Source: Mytilisepta virgata
Taxonomy: Eukaryota > Mollusca > Bivalvia > Mytilida > Mytilidae
Reading direction: 5' to 3'
DNA length: 64,000 nucleotides
Assembly: GCA_028015205.1 (NCBI GenBank)
Contig: CM051508.1
Location: 10,000,001 to 10,064,000, forward strand
The notes under the pieces were generated by a model. The model was not told the DNA's origin. It ran no database searches and was given only the letters and a program-made list of their open reading frames with translations. A program made the translations under genes and the position numbers. Every line of letters starts with the position of its first letter. The stretch's first letter is position 1. Shown here piece after piece: positions 1 through 12,199 of the stretch.

Positions 1-732
1 CTCAAGGTATTTGAAAAGAAAGATCGATATCTTAAACATAAAGTAATTCACAATAGTCAGTGTCCATATACATGCAATGTGTGTAATACATGCGTTTTGA
101 CTTTAGACGAGCTGTATGCACATTTCAAGACCCACAAACATCATCACTTCTATTATGTAGAGAGCAAAACGGAAATAAGAAATTTAGATGCAAACAAAAA
201 GTGTTTAGTGGACAAAATTAGTATAGGTCCAGCAGATTGTCAGGGAGATATGTCCTACCAGCAAAATCAGGACAAAAGTTTACCAGTGGTACAGGAAACC
301 AGTTTACTGCTTGAAAATGAATTTATATATACTTGTCAGATTTGTAAAAAACAACTGCAGAGTTGGAAAATTCTGTTAGAACATCTGGATCGTCATTTTG
401 GAATGGTGAACCAGTTCCTGTGTCAAACTTGTGACGAGATATTATCTTCAGCAGATGATTTGGAAAAACACACATGGAGTCACAAAGTCGAATTTGAACA
501 AATGTGCCCAGTTTGTTTTAAATTTTTCACACTTGAAGAAGATTTGATTGAACATTTTAAGGTTCATGGACGAAAAGCACAGAAACGTTCATTTTATATC
601 AGACAGTCAAAATACATTGCTGATCAAAGCTTCATTAATCATGTTAATGGGAAAGGGGGTGTCATTTCAGAAGCAAGGTCAAAGTATAGTACTCAAACCC
701 CCACCCCCCACTCCAGTTTTTGTGAAATCTAA
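1..732 (+). CDS. C2H2 zinc-finger protein, 3' part of gene (partial)
   Basis: The frame is open from the first base of the window, so the gene starts upstream; the stop is the TAA at 730-732. Four complete classical C2H2 fingers are visible, each C-x2-C-x12-H-x3-H: one beginning YTCNVC at about 67, then YTCQIC at about 331, FLCQTC at about 417 and QMCPVC at about 500. The end of another finger (LKHKVIH) lies at the very start. The first and second complete fingers are separated by about 60 non-finger residues; the last three are almost contiguous. Such proteins are usually nuclear DNA-binding transcription factors, but no target can be read from the sequence. The last 20 or so residues (low-complexity TQTPTP) could be read-through into an intron rather than the true C terminus. 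There is no ATG start in this piece. Confidence 0.85.
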   Translation, partial: LKVFEKKDRYLKHKVIHNSQCPYTCNVCNTCVLTLDELYAHFKTHKHHHFYYVESKTEIRNLDANKKCLVDKISIGPADCQGDMSYQQNQDKSLPVVQETSLLLENEFIYTCQICKKQLQSWKILLEHLDRHFGMVNQFLCQTCDEILSSADDLEKHTWSHKVEFEQMCPVCFKFFTLEEDLIEHFKVHGRKAQKRSFYIRQSKYIADQSFINHVNGKGGVISEARSKYSTQTPTPHSSFCEI

Positions 733-3380
733 ACCATTTTTCTGACAGGTTAGAACTGAGCTCAGCTGTACCTAGTTTTACATAAAGACAATAATCCTTC
801 CATTTTAACATGATCAGGATACTTATAATAGTGCAATGGTAAATATTTCTTTTTTAAATGAAACATGGCAGCCAATTATTTTGGAATTATTTTTCCTTGG
901 AAAGTTAATTCTTACAATTTCAAATCCTGTTATATTTATCATGTTTATACTGATCCTGTTTATAAAGGGATTTTAAGTAGCTTAAAGGTTAAAGATCATT
1001 GACCAATTTATCTTAGAAGGCCAGCATTCCAAAAAAAAATATTTAAGTTGTTTAATATAAGATTTTATTAATATTTACATTTTAGAAAAATATATTGCAT
1101 ATCTGTAACTGTCCTTAGTTTCAAAAGGTGAAAAATAGTATTTTAAGGATAGATTTTTTATGTTTCTATAATTTTTCAAGGTTATTGTGCCCTTGATACA
1201 ATATTTTGTTTATAATAACTAGGATGATTCTCAAAGGACCATTACATATACATGTAGTGGTGATTCTCTGAAATGATGAGGCCCATTTGGGGTTTATAGA
1301 ATCTTCTAACTTCTTAAAAGAACTTGGTGAATTTTATACTGATTCTGATTCTTGTGTTAAATTAGCAGACATGAAAATATAAATTAATTTGTTAAAGAAA
1401 AAAGGCCAAGAAAAAAATGTCTGTCTTTTAATAGCATGCAGTAACAAGAACTGTGTTTAAAATTTTTTCCATGTAGTGTTTGTTTACTTTAAAACCAATG
1501 AAAATCGAGTATGGATGGACCATGTTTATTCACAAGTATATATGGCAAAAGCAGCATTAACTAATAGCTGGCTGTAAAATTTTAAAAGGGGAACAATTTG
1601 TAATAAGATTATTGCTAGAGATAATTTATGGTGAAAAAAATTCTTAAATTTGAAAATGAATTGGCACTACCAGTTGTATAAATCATACATGTAAGTCCAG
1701 ACAAAATTCAAAGACATTGACCAAAGAAAAAGTCGAACTTATTGTGATGATTTTAATTACAAATATGATCAGTATAAATGTGAGGTGAAGGGACATGTTA
1801 AAAAATCTTGAATCTAAAGGAGGCTATTTGGTTTTGGGTAGGGGCAATGGTGAATTTCTGGAAACCAAGCCCAATTTTGGCCAAATTGTGTTTCTATTAT
1901 TGTACTACAAGATCTACAAACAATCAGAATCATGTTTATTCAGTGTAATAACATGAATCCAGCTGTGTAAACCACAGATTATTCAGTGTAATCCAACTGT
2001 CTAAACCACATATATTTCTTTCATTCACAAGCATCTTGAATGTTCTATTTGCCCCCGATCTTACTTCATTGAAATGTCTCTGGTTTTTGTTGGACTATAG
2101 CAGTTTTTTAGTTGCCTCAAGACTCCTTTCATTGACAGGACTCAGGGGAAATTCAGTAGAGCTAAAGTTACCTACACCATTTTTTTTTGCATTTGTACGA
2201 GTCAAACCCCTCATTCAATGTCAGGTCTCAGAGGCATGTCAATGAAAGTAGAGAGAGAGTGGTATAGTCATACCATTTTTTACTTGCCACAGACTCTACT
2301 TCCATTGACATGTCACTTGCACATATGTAAGACGCCACCACTTTATTTCCTTAGTCTTCTTCATTAACATCATGGTTTAGTCATATGTAATACCGACATA
2401 CGTTGATAGATTTGAACAAGGTCGAAAATAAAGATGCCAGTGTTTCTACTAGCACGCTGAAAAAAAGGGTCTGTATTTAGGCGAGAAAATTTCTTTTTTT
2501 CGAGAAATTTAAACTTTTCTTTACTAGATCTTACTCAAAAGAATGTCAAAATATGGTGCAGCTATATTGTATATATATGGTCGGTGATGTTAGCGCAAAC
2601 ACATGCAATTATTTTTTTCTTGGTCTGATGTCAGAATAAGTGTTCGTAATTATATCATTGTTAAGATTCTCTTACTTTTTCAGCTTTTTCGTCACTGCCA
2701 TTTAAAAGTCTTGCATTTCGTAAAAAATGTATTTATAATGTATGCATGTTAATGTAACCATATTGTGTGGTGTTGTGTTCTGTAAGTTATATTGAACGAA
2801 TTATTAATTATAAAGAATAAATAATTCTTATCCTTTAGTTTTTGGTATATCAAGCAAAAACAATTATTTAAGGATGTTCGCTGGTCATATTTTTGAATTT
2901 TTGTCAGATGTTCAGAATCATCTGGTTTTATCCATTTAAATGCCATAAATTATTTTTCCAGCTAACACCCATTTTTCTTTTCATAAATCTTTTGCATGCA
3001 GAATAATAAGCCATTTGTAAAAATATTGTAAAATCCTTGTTATTATAAAATGGCTTTTGAGAAATAAAACTTTTCAATGATAAAGCTATGTAAAATCAAG
3101 AGAGCATATTTTCCCCGCCAAATTTTCAATTGAGTATTTTTTCCGCTCTTTTAGTTCCCTTATTAACCCCCTATCAATATTTACTAGTGTTAAGCCTCTT
3201 GGCTTGCTTATTTTGGAAAGGTTTCCTTAATTAGAAACCACCTGGACAGTCTGCAAATTTTGAATACTTGTCAACTAAAAAAAACCCTGACTGGTCTTTA
3301 CTAATTTTAGATTTTTTTGTCATATTAGACCCCCTGTGAAGCTAAACGTTAAATGCAGTACGAATTTAATTTTAACTGGA
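733..3380. other. AT-rich non-coding stretch
   Basis: I see no gene here. The ORFs are short and lack domain features or convincing splice context. The sequence is AT-rich with homopolymer runs. It may hold the 3' UTR of the zinc-finger gene plus decayed repeats that I cannot name. Confidence 0.5.
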
Positions 3381-3560
3381 TTAAGTAAGTAAGTAAGTTA
3401 GTAATCTTTATTTAAAGTCGGATTTCATATATACATAATAACAAGGAACATGAGCTCTCAAGAGCTCTTTAACCGACTGATATTAATAAACAAAACATAC
3501 ATGTAATAACATCAGATACACATACAACACAAACATACAGACAGCACATATATGTATTAA
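3381..3560 (-). repeat. Probable 3' terminus of an old retroelement
   Basis: A short tetranucleotide run (taag)n is followed by aatctttattt, which on the minus strand reads as an AAATAAAGATT end next to a simple-repeat tail. This is the usual look of a non-LTR retroelement 3' end. An inverted pair, gagctctcaagagctc, lies just inside. The family cannot be assigned. Confidence 0.35.
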
Positions 3561-4202
3561 TACATTTTTCGCAGTAATTATTTTGTGGGATCCCTGGCGG
3601 TTTGTTGCAAATTAGACAACTCATTTTCTTATTAACTTGGGGTATAGAAAAAGCTTGATTTGTAAAGGAATGGGCAATATTTATCGCAGGGATAGGACTG
3701 ATATATAGATCTTTAGGGGAAGAAAAAAAACAGAATGTTCCACGATCTAGATACCAGAAAAAAATATTGTCCCATGCCTGTTGTTTTCAGAAATGTTAGT
3801 GTCCCATCATAGTGAGTGCATCAATTATTTCCAAACACTGTATATAATAAGGTTCAAGTAGGAAAGAGGGTTAGGGATAGGGACAGACACGGACACAATT
3901 TCTACTTTTCTTCATAAAAAAGTGTTGGTCACCTGGAATTTTTTTTGAAAAAAATATGCGCCCAATGGCTTATAAGTATTAAAAAGTCTATGCCATGCCC
4001 ATTTGTATCGGTTCACATCCCTGCGATAAATATTGCGCAGTCCCTAAAGACTCACTCTGACCCTGACAAAGAGTACTCTGCAGATGATATCCTGTACACG
4101 GTAAATAATTATTTTCGTACAAACGTCATATCATATGAATTTTCCAACGGGTATCTTTAATTGTGCCCCTCTTCAGCTCGATCTAGTTTTGTATGTAATA
4201 AA

Positions 4203-4310
4203 TGGAGAGGCCTAGGTGGCCGATCGTCGTGACTACGATTTACAACAAGCTTATGTTCATTGAGGTTGTGAGTTCGAACTACGCTCTTAAAAGTTATCTC
4301 GGTAATGCAT
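4203..4310 (+). repeat. tRNA-derived SINE head, decayed
   Basis: The segment starts with a tRNA-like A-box region (ggcctaggtggccgat). About 60 bases later it has a B-box-like stretch (ggttgtgagttcgaac). It matches by eye the tRNA-like head of the better preserved SINE at 10186-10454. It is a remnant, not a tRNA gene: no cloverleaf closes. Confidence 0.5.
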
Positions 4311-4318
4311 TTTATTTT

Positions 4319-4960
4319 TAGTTCACCTTACCCAAAAGGTCATGTGATTTTAAGCCATCACTTGGCGTATGTCGTTAGTCGTCTGGCGTCGTCGTTAACT
4401 TTTGACATACTAGTAATTAATTCTTCTTGAGAACCACTGAATAGAATGAAAACCAAATTAGGCAGAGATGTTCCCTATAAGGTCCTTTCCAAGAGTTGTT
4501 ACTTAAATGATCTTAAATTGGTTTCAATTTGTTGAAAAACATGGTCGCCAGGGCGTTTTCTAATTTCTGATTGGCTTAACTAAAAAAAAACTTCTGAAGA
4601 AGAACGGCTTAACTGATTAAAACTAAATTTATTGTTATGTTCCTATGGAGGTGCTAACCAAGTTTTGTTACTTTGGTGCCCACTCGTCATCCAGCATGGC
4701 TGCCAGTGGGGGACTTGGTTTTAACATAGGACCCTATGGGAAACACATACAAAAATCTTCTAGAGAACCGCTGAATGGATTGAAACCAAACATGGCATGG
4801 ATGTTCCTTATAAGGTGCTGACCAAGTGTTTTTTCTTTGTCGTCAAAGATGGTTGCCAGCGGGGACTTGGTTTAAGATAGGACCCAACGGGAAAGACACT
4901 CTCCCTACATAATGTACATATACATGCCAAAAGTTAAAGCAAAGTAAGGGCGCTTTTATT
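4319..4960 (-). repeat. Dispersed repeat, reverse-orientation copy of the family at 21425-22785
   Basis: It begins with a decayed hairpin (gttcaccttacccaaaagg) followed by cgtc-rich sequence, then repeated text about 'gaaccgctgaatgg' and 'ggtgctaacc/gaccaag'. Read on the minus strand it parallels the right end of the element at 21425-22785, which ends in a GGCCC-TTT-GGGCC hairpin. I recognise this as a common mollusc dispersed repeat, but its class is unknown to me. Confidence 0.45.
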
Positions 4961-5410
4961 GTTGTTCTTCATCTTAAGATTCATGGCGAGGCTTAAAAAC
5001 GGGGGAAAATCTCGGCTTCTTGCACCGGTTTGAGCGAAATTCTATGCTAAAATTCAAATAAGTCACAGCTGCGAATTGAAGGACAGAGCTGCAAGGTCAA
5101 TTAAGATCAATTAAACATTTTACATGCAATACACACACAAAAGGGCAAAAAGTATAACAAATACCGGAAGTGTAGTATCTTGCCCGAAATCTCAAAATGT
5201 GCCTTTAAAAGACCCCAACAAACATATCAACAAGACTGTTCGCTTTATCGTATTCACCTGTTGCATGACGGATTGTTATCACTAAAGTGCATAAGTTTAA
5301 TTTACCTTTATGTGATAATATTGCATATTTAGGCCAAAATATTTTATCAGTTCAAAGGTGTCAATTTATCAATACTTCTTTATTTTGGAAATTTATTGGG
5401 ATATACGGAG

Positions 5411-8400
5411 ATGAATTTCCACCTTTTTTGCTTGTTTTTTTCCGTAATCTCTTGTTCCGGATTTCTTGTCGATGAAAACAATGGTCCAGCTCCTACCGGA
5501 CCCGGAAGTGGCCCAGGTCTAACCGATCAGCATTACATAACGGCGATCGATATGATAGCCCAGGAAAAGCAACTCCGTGAATGGAATATGATGCAATTGA
5601 AACAAAACCTGATACAGACTGATAATAGAACGTTAAACCTCGAATCGGAGTTGGACAAACTTTGGAAAGTGACGGATCGGAAAAATGATCACAACAATGA
5701 ATTAGAAAGACTAAAAAATTTAACCGAAAGTTTGGTTGAGAATTATCATTCGCTTGAACAGAACTTTCAAAACCTTCAACAAAATTATCTATCGGTTGTT
5801 TCGGAAAATAATCAGTTACTCAAAGAACAGAATTATACAAAACAAGAATTATCGGTAATGAAGAAGGAATTAAATAATTTGAAAAGTCTGAAATCAATAA
5901 ACGAACTAAGGGTAATGGAAATTGATGCCTTAAGGAAAAATGCCTCGGACTTACAACATCAATTACATTCTACCAGCAAAAGAGTTTATGGCTTGCTTGC
6001 AGCCCAGCAAGCAAGATTACAGGACTTTGTAGTGCTCTTTAATCAAACTGCCTTGTCGAAATCTGCTGTAACTCAACTTGAGACGAGGCTCAACCAGTCG
6101 TATTCACATTTAGAGTTGGAGATAAAACAAGGTTTGATTACTAGTGTTTTACTTAGAGAATAACCATTTGAATTTTATTAGGGGGATGCATGGAAAGAAT
6201 TTGAAAAATCCTCGTTAATGAAAGTGATTAAACTTTCGGAACTTTCTTTTTCGAAAACCAACAAGTATCCTTTTTTGAAGAGATCTGTACTAATATGACC
6301 TTGGCCATACTCTTTTTATTCTGAAATTTTATAACATAATGAACGTCCTCTCCCGTTTCAAGTAAGGATTAATTATATTCATTTCATTGGATAAAAGATG
6401 ATCAATAAAGATTCTACCACGATGACCAGTTGATTCTGAAATTTATCAACTCTCGATAATTAAATTTTCATTTTTAAACTGCAAGGCTTGTCCGAGCAGT
6501 TTAAAAAAAAAACTGAAAATTTAATTATCGAGAGTGGATAAATTTCATAATTATTAGAATCTTTTTCTCTAATGACAATGTAAAACTCCGAGAGGTCTTT
6601 CGAACGTTTTTTAGCGGGAAATTTCACGATCTGATTTATCCAACGTGTGGTGATATCAGAATTTATCATGTATAAATGCGCAGAGAATTAGAGAATTTGT
6701 CAATATTATGCAACGGTACATTACCGTGTAATAAACACGGAAGCGTATTAGGGACCTATTAAAAAATATTTAGAAATGACAAATATTTTTCAAACTCAAA
6801 AGTTTTGACATTTTAAATGTAAAAATTTTTACTTTAACTTGAAAATAACCTCCTCGGTGGTCTCGTGGTAGCGTGCTCGCCTTGAGTGTTTAGGTCGCGG
6901 TTTCGATCCCTGGCCGTGTCAAACCAAAGACATTAGAACTGGCATTTGCTGGTTCTCCTTCAAACATGCGACATCTTGGAGTAAGGGCAAAGGACTGGTC
7001 GACTCGGATCAGTATAAATGTGTCCGGGTTGGATGATACGTCTTCCTGTGGACCGTTACGTCGTGAGCTAGTACGTTCAAAATCCGCAGCGTGTCCGTCT
7101 AGTGAAAAACAAGGGGCATATTCATATCTTATGATCATGTTCTCGTCCCGATTTGCATTTAATTATATCCACTGGACGTTAAACAATAATTCATCTATCC
7201 TTTTTGAATATATTAGTTTCAGAATTTGTTTTTTTTCAATATTTTTGTTTTAAGTATTTCAGCTTTCAGAATTTTCGTTGTGAGAAAAATATGCATATCA
7301 TGTCATCGGAATTGGTATTTTATTTTTGTAAGATCAGTTTAAAATATCGTACGTTTACACTATTTTACAGACATTTCTCAGCTTAAAAATAAAATTTCCT
7401 CTGTTCAACATGTTCAACAATCCCAGAGCAGGAACATAATGAATATACAGAACCAGGCTGCAGGTACCAACAAAAAAGGTAATAAATAGACAACAGAAAA
7501 AAAGGAAAAAAGATTTTAAGGGGGGGGGGGGTTAATTAAATATATAACTAATGTTTATCGTTCTGAAGTCAGAAAAGAGATATAATTCTTCAAAATATTT
7601 AAATACTAGTATATATACACCTTATTTAAGACCAACACATTAATTAGTGATTATTTATACATTGTTCAAGGAATGCCAACAAATTTAAGATATTAAACCG
7701 CAAGAATAGTCAGTTATCTCCCCTACCAAATTACTTTTAAAAAACCCTTTTAGTTATATTTGTCCTATCACGAGTGTACTGAATTTCAACCCATCTTTAG
7801 ACTTGGGGTGCGGGAGGTACGGGTTGACAACGGGTATAAATTCCTGTACACCTTTGATAGGAGTCGGATAAAGATTTAATTCCCCACAGGAAAGTAATTG
7901 AAACTTTAATACTCCGAATTAAGGAACCGAAGAATTAAGTTTAAAATGAAAAACCTAGCTTTTTCGGTTATATCCCTCTAGCCAAATTACTCAGGGGAGA
8001 TGATAAAGTTGCACAATCAAAGGGAGATAAGTACAACTACTTCCTATGCAGGCAATGTGATCGATGTTATGTTAAAAATTAAACATTATAACAAAATTTG
8101 TTATCTTGGTCCAATCAAGGGTGTGAAGAACTTAAACCGCTGTGAAATCGTAAGCCCGGAGCCCCTGGTATGACCCTGATACCTGATATTAAAACTCTTT
8201 GTTCTAGGACCAAAGTGAGATAATAGTCAATTGCCTCACCTAGCCAAGTGAACTAATGTTTCTCGTTTCGATTGAAAATGAATTACGGTGTAATTTCATC
8301 AATATCCAGATTTTTGCCTTTTTGTGTTACTTCACGTGTGTTCGAATTCAATGGGTAAGAAAAACCCCGAACACAAAAACAAAAGGTGACAGAATTTCTA

Positions 8401-9250
8401 TTAAGGGGGCAACCAATTGATTTTTATGGGAGGGGCGGGGGGGGGGGGGGCGGGGGGCGACCTGGATTTCGGAAAAATAAAAACCCAGGATCAATTTAGG
8501 TTTGAAAAAAATGCAGGACCTGTGTCAATCAGGAAATGTTTGATTTAAATAAAAGTTAACATTTAAGACCAAACTTTCGGCGAAAAAAATAAGCAGGATG
8601 ATCAAACAGTTCACCCTAGCCTCCCTGCCTATAAAAATCAAATGGTTGCTCCCTAATACTTTTATGACTCAGTGGAAAGTATTTACGCTATTTCTTATTC
8701 TCTTTCTTGTAAAACAAATATGTAAATGAATAAATAAATGACATAATGGAAAAAACAAACATAAAATTTCAGAGAAGTAAACAAACACACAAACAAGTAA
8801 ATACTGTATACAACAAACAAACAAACAAATAAAAAAATGACTTGTGTGTTTCTATTTTCAGTTGGACTGACCATCTGTGCCTCGGGTACAAGAGTGTATC
8901 AAAACCGTCCGATTTTGTTTAATCACGTGGTTACTTCATATGGTATCGAGAACATATACGATATCTCAAGATATAAAACATTTGTATGTAAAGTTCCTGG
9001 TTTATATCTGGTGACATCGACCGTCATGAGTGAAAAAGCTGATGCCCACTTTCACATATATAAGAATAGGCAGTATTTAGTAGACTTGTATCTACAAATA
9101 TATAGAGAGGGTGTCTGGTTGAGTGGCACAGCTACGGTAATCGTAGATTTGGCCACAAATGATAATATATCTGTTACAGCGGCCAAATCTTCTGTGATTT
9201 GGGGCGATCATACCAGATGGAATACATGTCTAACTGTAGTGAAAATTTAA
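5411..9250 (+). CDS. Secreted coiled-coil C1q-domain protein, gene 1 (three exons)
   Basis: Proposed exons are 5411-6131, 7371-7478 and 8862-9250. All junctions are GT/AG and in phase 1, giving 405 codons. The start at 5411 is preferred over the in-frame ATG five codons earlier because it directly precedes a hydrophobic signal peptide (MNFHLFCLFFSVISCSG) and is the position conserved in the paralogue at 17438. Exon 1 encodes a short Gly/Pro segment (PGSGPGLTDQHYIT) and a long heptad-rich coiled coil. Exon 2 extends the coil by 36 codons. Exon 3 is the C1q globular domain, with recognisable PILFNHVVTSYG, KVPGLYL and C-terminal WNTCLTVVKI. C1q-domain proteins of bivalves are secreted oligomeric lectin-like recognition molecules; the ligand is unknown here. 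Intron 1 contains a hairpin and a SINE; intron 2 contains a MITE. Confidence 0.85.
6437..6546. repeat. Palindromic element in intron 1 of C1q gene 1
   Basis: Two nearly perfect inverted arms of about 45 bases (tgaaatttatc...ctctcgataattaa and its complement) surround a short centre containing cttgtccgagcag. It looks like a small foldback or MITE insertion. It is absent from the equivalent intron of the paralogue at 17438, as far as I can see. Confidence 0.6.
6850..7201 (+). mobile_element. tRNA-derived SINE, family A, copy 1
   Basis: The head (cctcggtggtctcgtggtag) and a B-box-like ggtttcgatccc are tRNA-derived. A unique body of about 250 bases follows, and the 3' end runs into degenerate (atcc)n. 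It lies in intron 1 of C1q gene 1. The same family is at 19071-19458, in the corresponding paralogue but a different intron, so the two insertions are independent. Confidence 0.7.
8405..8653. mobile_element. MITE, family M1, with G-rich centre
   Basis: Terminal inverted repeats of about 25 bases (gggggcaaccaattgattt and, inverted at the right end, agggagcaaccatttgattt) are flanked by TAA on both sides (8402-8404 and 8654-8656). A 3-bp TAA duplication with GGG-starting ends fits PIF/Harbinger-type MITEs. The interior has a long interrupted poly-G tract. It lies in intron 2 of C1q gene 1; a second copy is at 23614. Confidence 0.65.
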
Positions 9251-9590
9251 CATGTAATTATTAAAACAACAATCAGTTACTTCTTTTTATTTGTGTTGCC
9301 AGCTAGGAGGCACTGGTCTCCGTCCGTCTGTCATCTTCCCGAACTAAACCCCAAAAATGTAATCCACACTACAACAATTTATTTTCTGTTAAACCTTCCC
9401 CAGTAATTAAATACATGTTGAAGATGTAAAAATCGAATAATTTTCACAAAATTACATATATTTATATTTCCCAACTTTTTAAATTTGTTTTCTCGTATTT
9501 AAGCATGCGTTGAATTGTACCACGCACTTTCATCTAATATGATAACTCAGTTTACTCTCTACACTGGTTAAACTTAACACATTAGTATTA

Positions 9591-9866
9591 AGGTGGTACC
9601 TAACACTACAGGGAGATAACTCTGTAAAATCAGCTAAACGTTTTAATAACGTTGTGTTGTTAAGGGAATATTAAGCTTTTCAATGATCAATATTAGTGTT
9701 TGTCAAACTGCTATACAATCAGTGTAATTTTTCTGATGAATTGGTTGGTTCAAATGTTTTGAAATTTTAAAATTTTTGTCAATGGGTCAAAGTAAATACT
9801 TTGTCAAAATTTTATGAAAATTAAACGAGCCAAATTAATTTTAGTGAAAGTGTTGGGTACACCTTA
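9591..9866. mobile_element. MITE, family M2
   Basis: The left end aggtggtacctaacact and the right end agtgttgggtacacct are inverted repeats of about 18 bases. Both sides carry TTAA around the ends. No coding capacity. It lies about 340 bp downstream of C1q gene 1. Confidence 0.6.
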
Positions 9867-10185
9867 ATAGGCTGTGTTGTTAAAGTTGTATTTGTAGAAA
9901 TCCTTTCTCATCTACATGTATAGAAACTTCGTATCGGTCGATTATATCATGATGACGACCGTAACATTTTTGCAGTGATGATATTAACAAAGTCTGAACG
10001 TAAACCTTGTCTTAGACGTTCACATGCACGACAGTAACGAAAAAATGTTGGTATAGGATACGTTCACGATTCAAAAGTAAAAATTATCCCGTTTGTCATA
10101 CAGTTTTGATTTCAATTGTGCTTTGTCCTCTGTCATCCAGGTATGAAACGATAGTTTCTAAAATTTCAAATTATGGGGTATGGAT

Positions 10186-10454
10186 TTGTTTGTTTGTTTA
10201 GTTGGTGTTTTACGCCGTTTTCAGCACATTTGGCTATTTCGCGGCGGCCAGTTTTTATTGGTGGAGGAAGCCGGAGTACCCGGACAGAACCACCGACCTT
10301 CGGTAGGAAAATTCGCAATCCTTGACAATTACGATCGGAGTGGAACACACCCCGTCACAGGTGAGATTCGAACTCACAACCTCAGCGTTGACAGGCTAGT
10401 GATCATTAGTAGTCATAACGAACTACCTAGACCACTCGGCCACCGAGGCCCCAT
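10186..10454 (-). mobile_element. tRNA-derived SINE, family B, complete copy with 13-bp target-site duplication
   Basis: On the minus strand it starts with a tRNA-like head (cctcggtggccgagtggt, B box gtgagttcgaatctcac), continues with a central domain containing cgaaggtcggtggtt and gtactccggcttcc, and ends in (caaa)n. A perfect 13-bp direct repeat, atggggtatggat, flanks it at 10173-10185 and 10455-10467. Conserved central domains of this kind define SINE superfamilies found in molluscs; I cannot decide which one applies. Confidence 0.8.
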
Positions 10455-11449
10455 ATGGGGTATGGATAAGATGTAGATAATTCTTAAAGTTACTATTATT
10501 AAGAGATTTTACATCATGTATAAAGACAAAACTGAGACCAAAGGACAGGGTTAGTGCCTTTTCTTTCTTTATTAGGTAGGTCTTGCATAAACTTAGCTCT
10601 ATACGAAAATAAGAAGAGGGACCAGTTGTTCAACTCGTTTAGAATGCAAACAACAGTTTCGTATTTTCCCCTAAATATATGATGTCATAGGTATGGAATT
10701 CCCTCTATTTATAAGTTCTAGATATTGATTTCTGATTGTTTTTTGGTTTCATTATTTAAATTAGAGTCTTGGCTTTATTTTAAGTTTAAAAAAATGCATG
10801 AAATGTAAAAAAGTAATTATTTTCAGAAAAGTTTTATTAATGGGAGACTACTCTGAAAACATCCAAAAATAGTGTAGGTGAAAACACAACATTTTTATAC
10901 CACTTCATGTAGCAATTTTAAAAGGCGGCGAATGTACCCTGAAACTACATGTGCTGAAACCAGTTGAATGTGTACTTTGGAAAACACATATACTCAGTTC
11001 TCTAAATTGCGCAGGAATCTTTGCTAGGATGCTCTGAGGTTGGTCTGTTTTTGAAATATTTGAAGGGGGGAGGCCTAATTTTTGTCAGTTATCTTTCTGT
11101 AATGGTAAGAATTTGGAAAGGAATTCCTTAAAAATACTTATATACAGTGAAAGCTTGAAGAAATATGTTTTATTTGATATATGGTTGTCTATGGGTATAT
11201 GATACAGCCAATTGTCCAGCTATCAATCTTTTGAGTATGTCCGTTCAATTTATGACGTCATGAAAAGTTCTAAGAAAAACTGTTGTGTGCACTGTTAACC
11301 GAGGGTTATAATTAACCACAAGTCAATCTCAGTGATTTTCTATACGATTTAACCCTTAGTTAAATTTGACCTTGGGTTAACTAAGTTGAACAACTGGGCC
11401 CAGATCGACTAAAAGCGGTGGAGTTAATCTCCATGGGAATTCCAATAGT

Positions 11450-11655
11450 CTTCTGGTTGCGAGTTCGAATCTCACCTTTGGCGGGATATGTTCGACTCCG
11501 ATCTTAATTGACAAGGATTGCCAATTTTCCTACCGAAGGTCGGTGGTTGTCTCCGGGTGCTCCGGCTTCCTTCACCAATAAAAACTGGCCGCAGCGAAAT
11601 ATCCAAATGTGCTGAAAACGGCGTAAAACCCCAAATAAACAAACAAACCAACCAA
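11450..11655 (+). mobile_element. SINE family B, 5'-decayed copy
   Basis: It starts at a B-box-like gcgagttcgaatctcacc, then carries the same central domain (cgaaggtcggtggttg, ctccggcttcc) and the same aactggccgc...gctgaaaacggcgtaaa 3' region and (caaa)n tail as the copy at 10186-10454. The A-box half is not recognisable. Confidence 0.7.
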
Positions 11656-12199
11656 TAGTTTTCTTAAAAATGTCCTCTAAACTCAACAAATATATAGTCG
11701 ATTAGAAATACCAGCATGTTAACAACAACAGCCTCAGAGTTCTTTTTGCTAGAATCAGTGTTGGTTATGACGAAATAAGCCGTTTCCTTATCCAAAACAT
11801 GCACCAGATAGGCATATCTTTGGAAGCCTTCTTTAAAAATTCCTCTCAGTCTTGTCAAACATGATCATATATTTCGATGCTTTCAACGTTTTTGAGTATA
11901 TTCCAATGACAAACTATAGAATTTTTCCATTTTGAAAGTCAGGGCAATTTTTTTTTTATAGCTAAAAGAACTTTTTTTCCCTTAGATTATTATCCTCCGG
12001 TGCTGATGACAGAATTTGATTATTTATTTTTTACATGACTGGCAAGGTCCATGTGCACGTAAAGCCTTGTAGTTGGCAAGTCCGTAATAGAGAACTTTTG
12101 GTCGATTTGGCCACTCACAAGAAAATGCATATATTAACTAGACTGAGGCAGTCGCAAACGACAGCTATCCCCACACTCCCCACATTTTGTACCCCTGTG

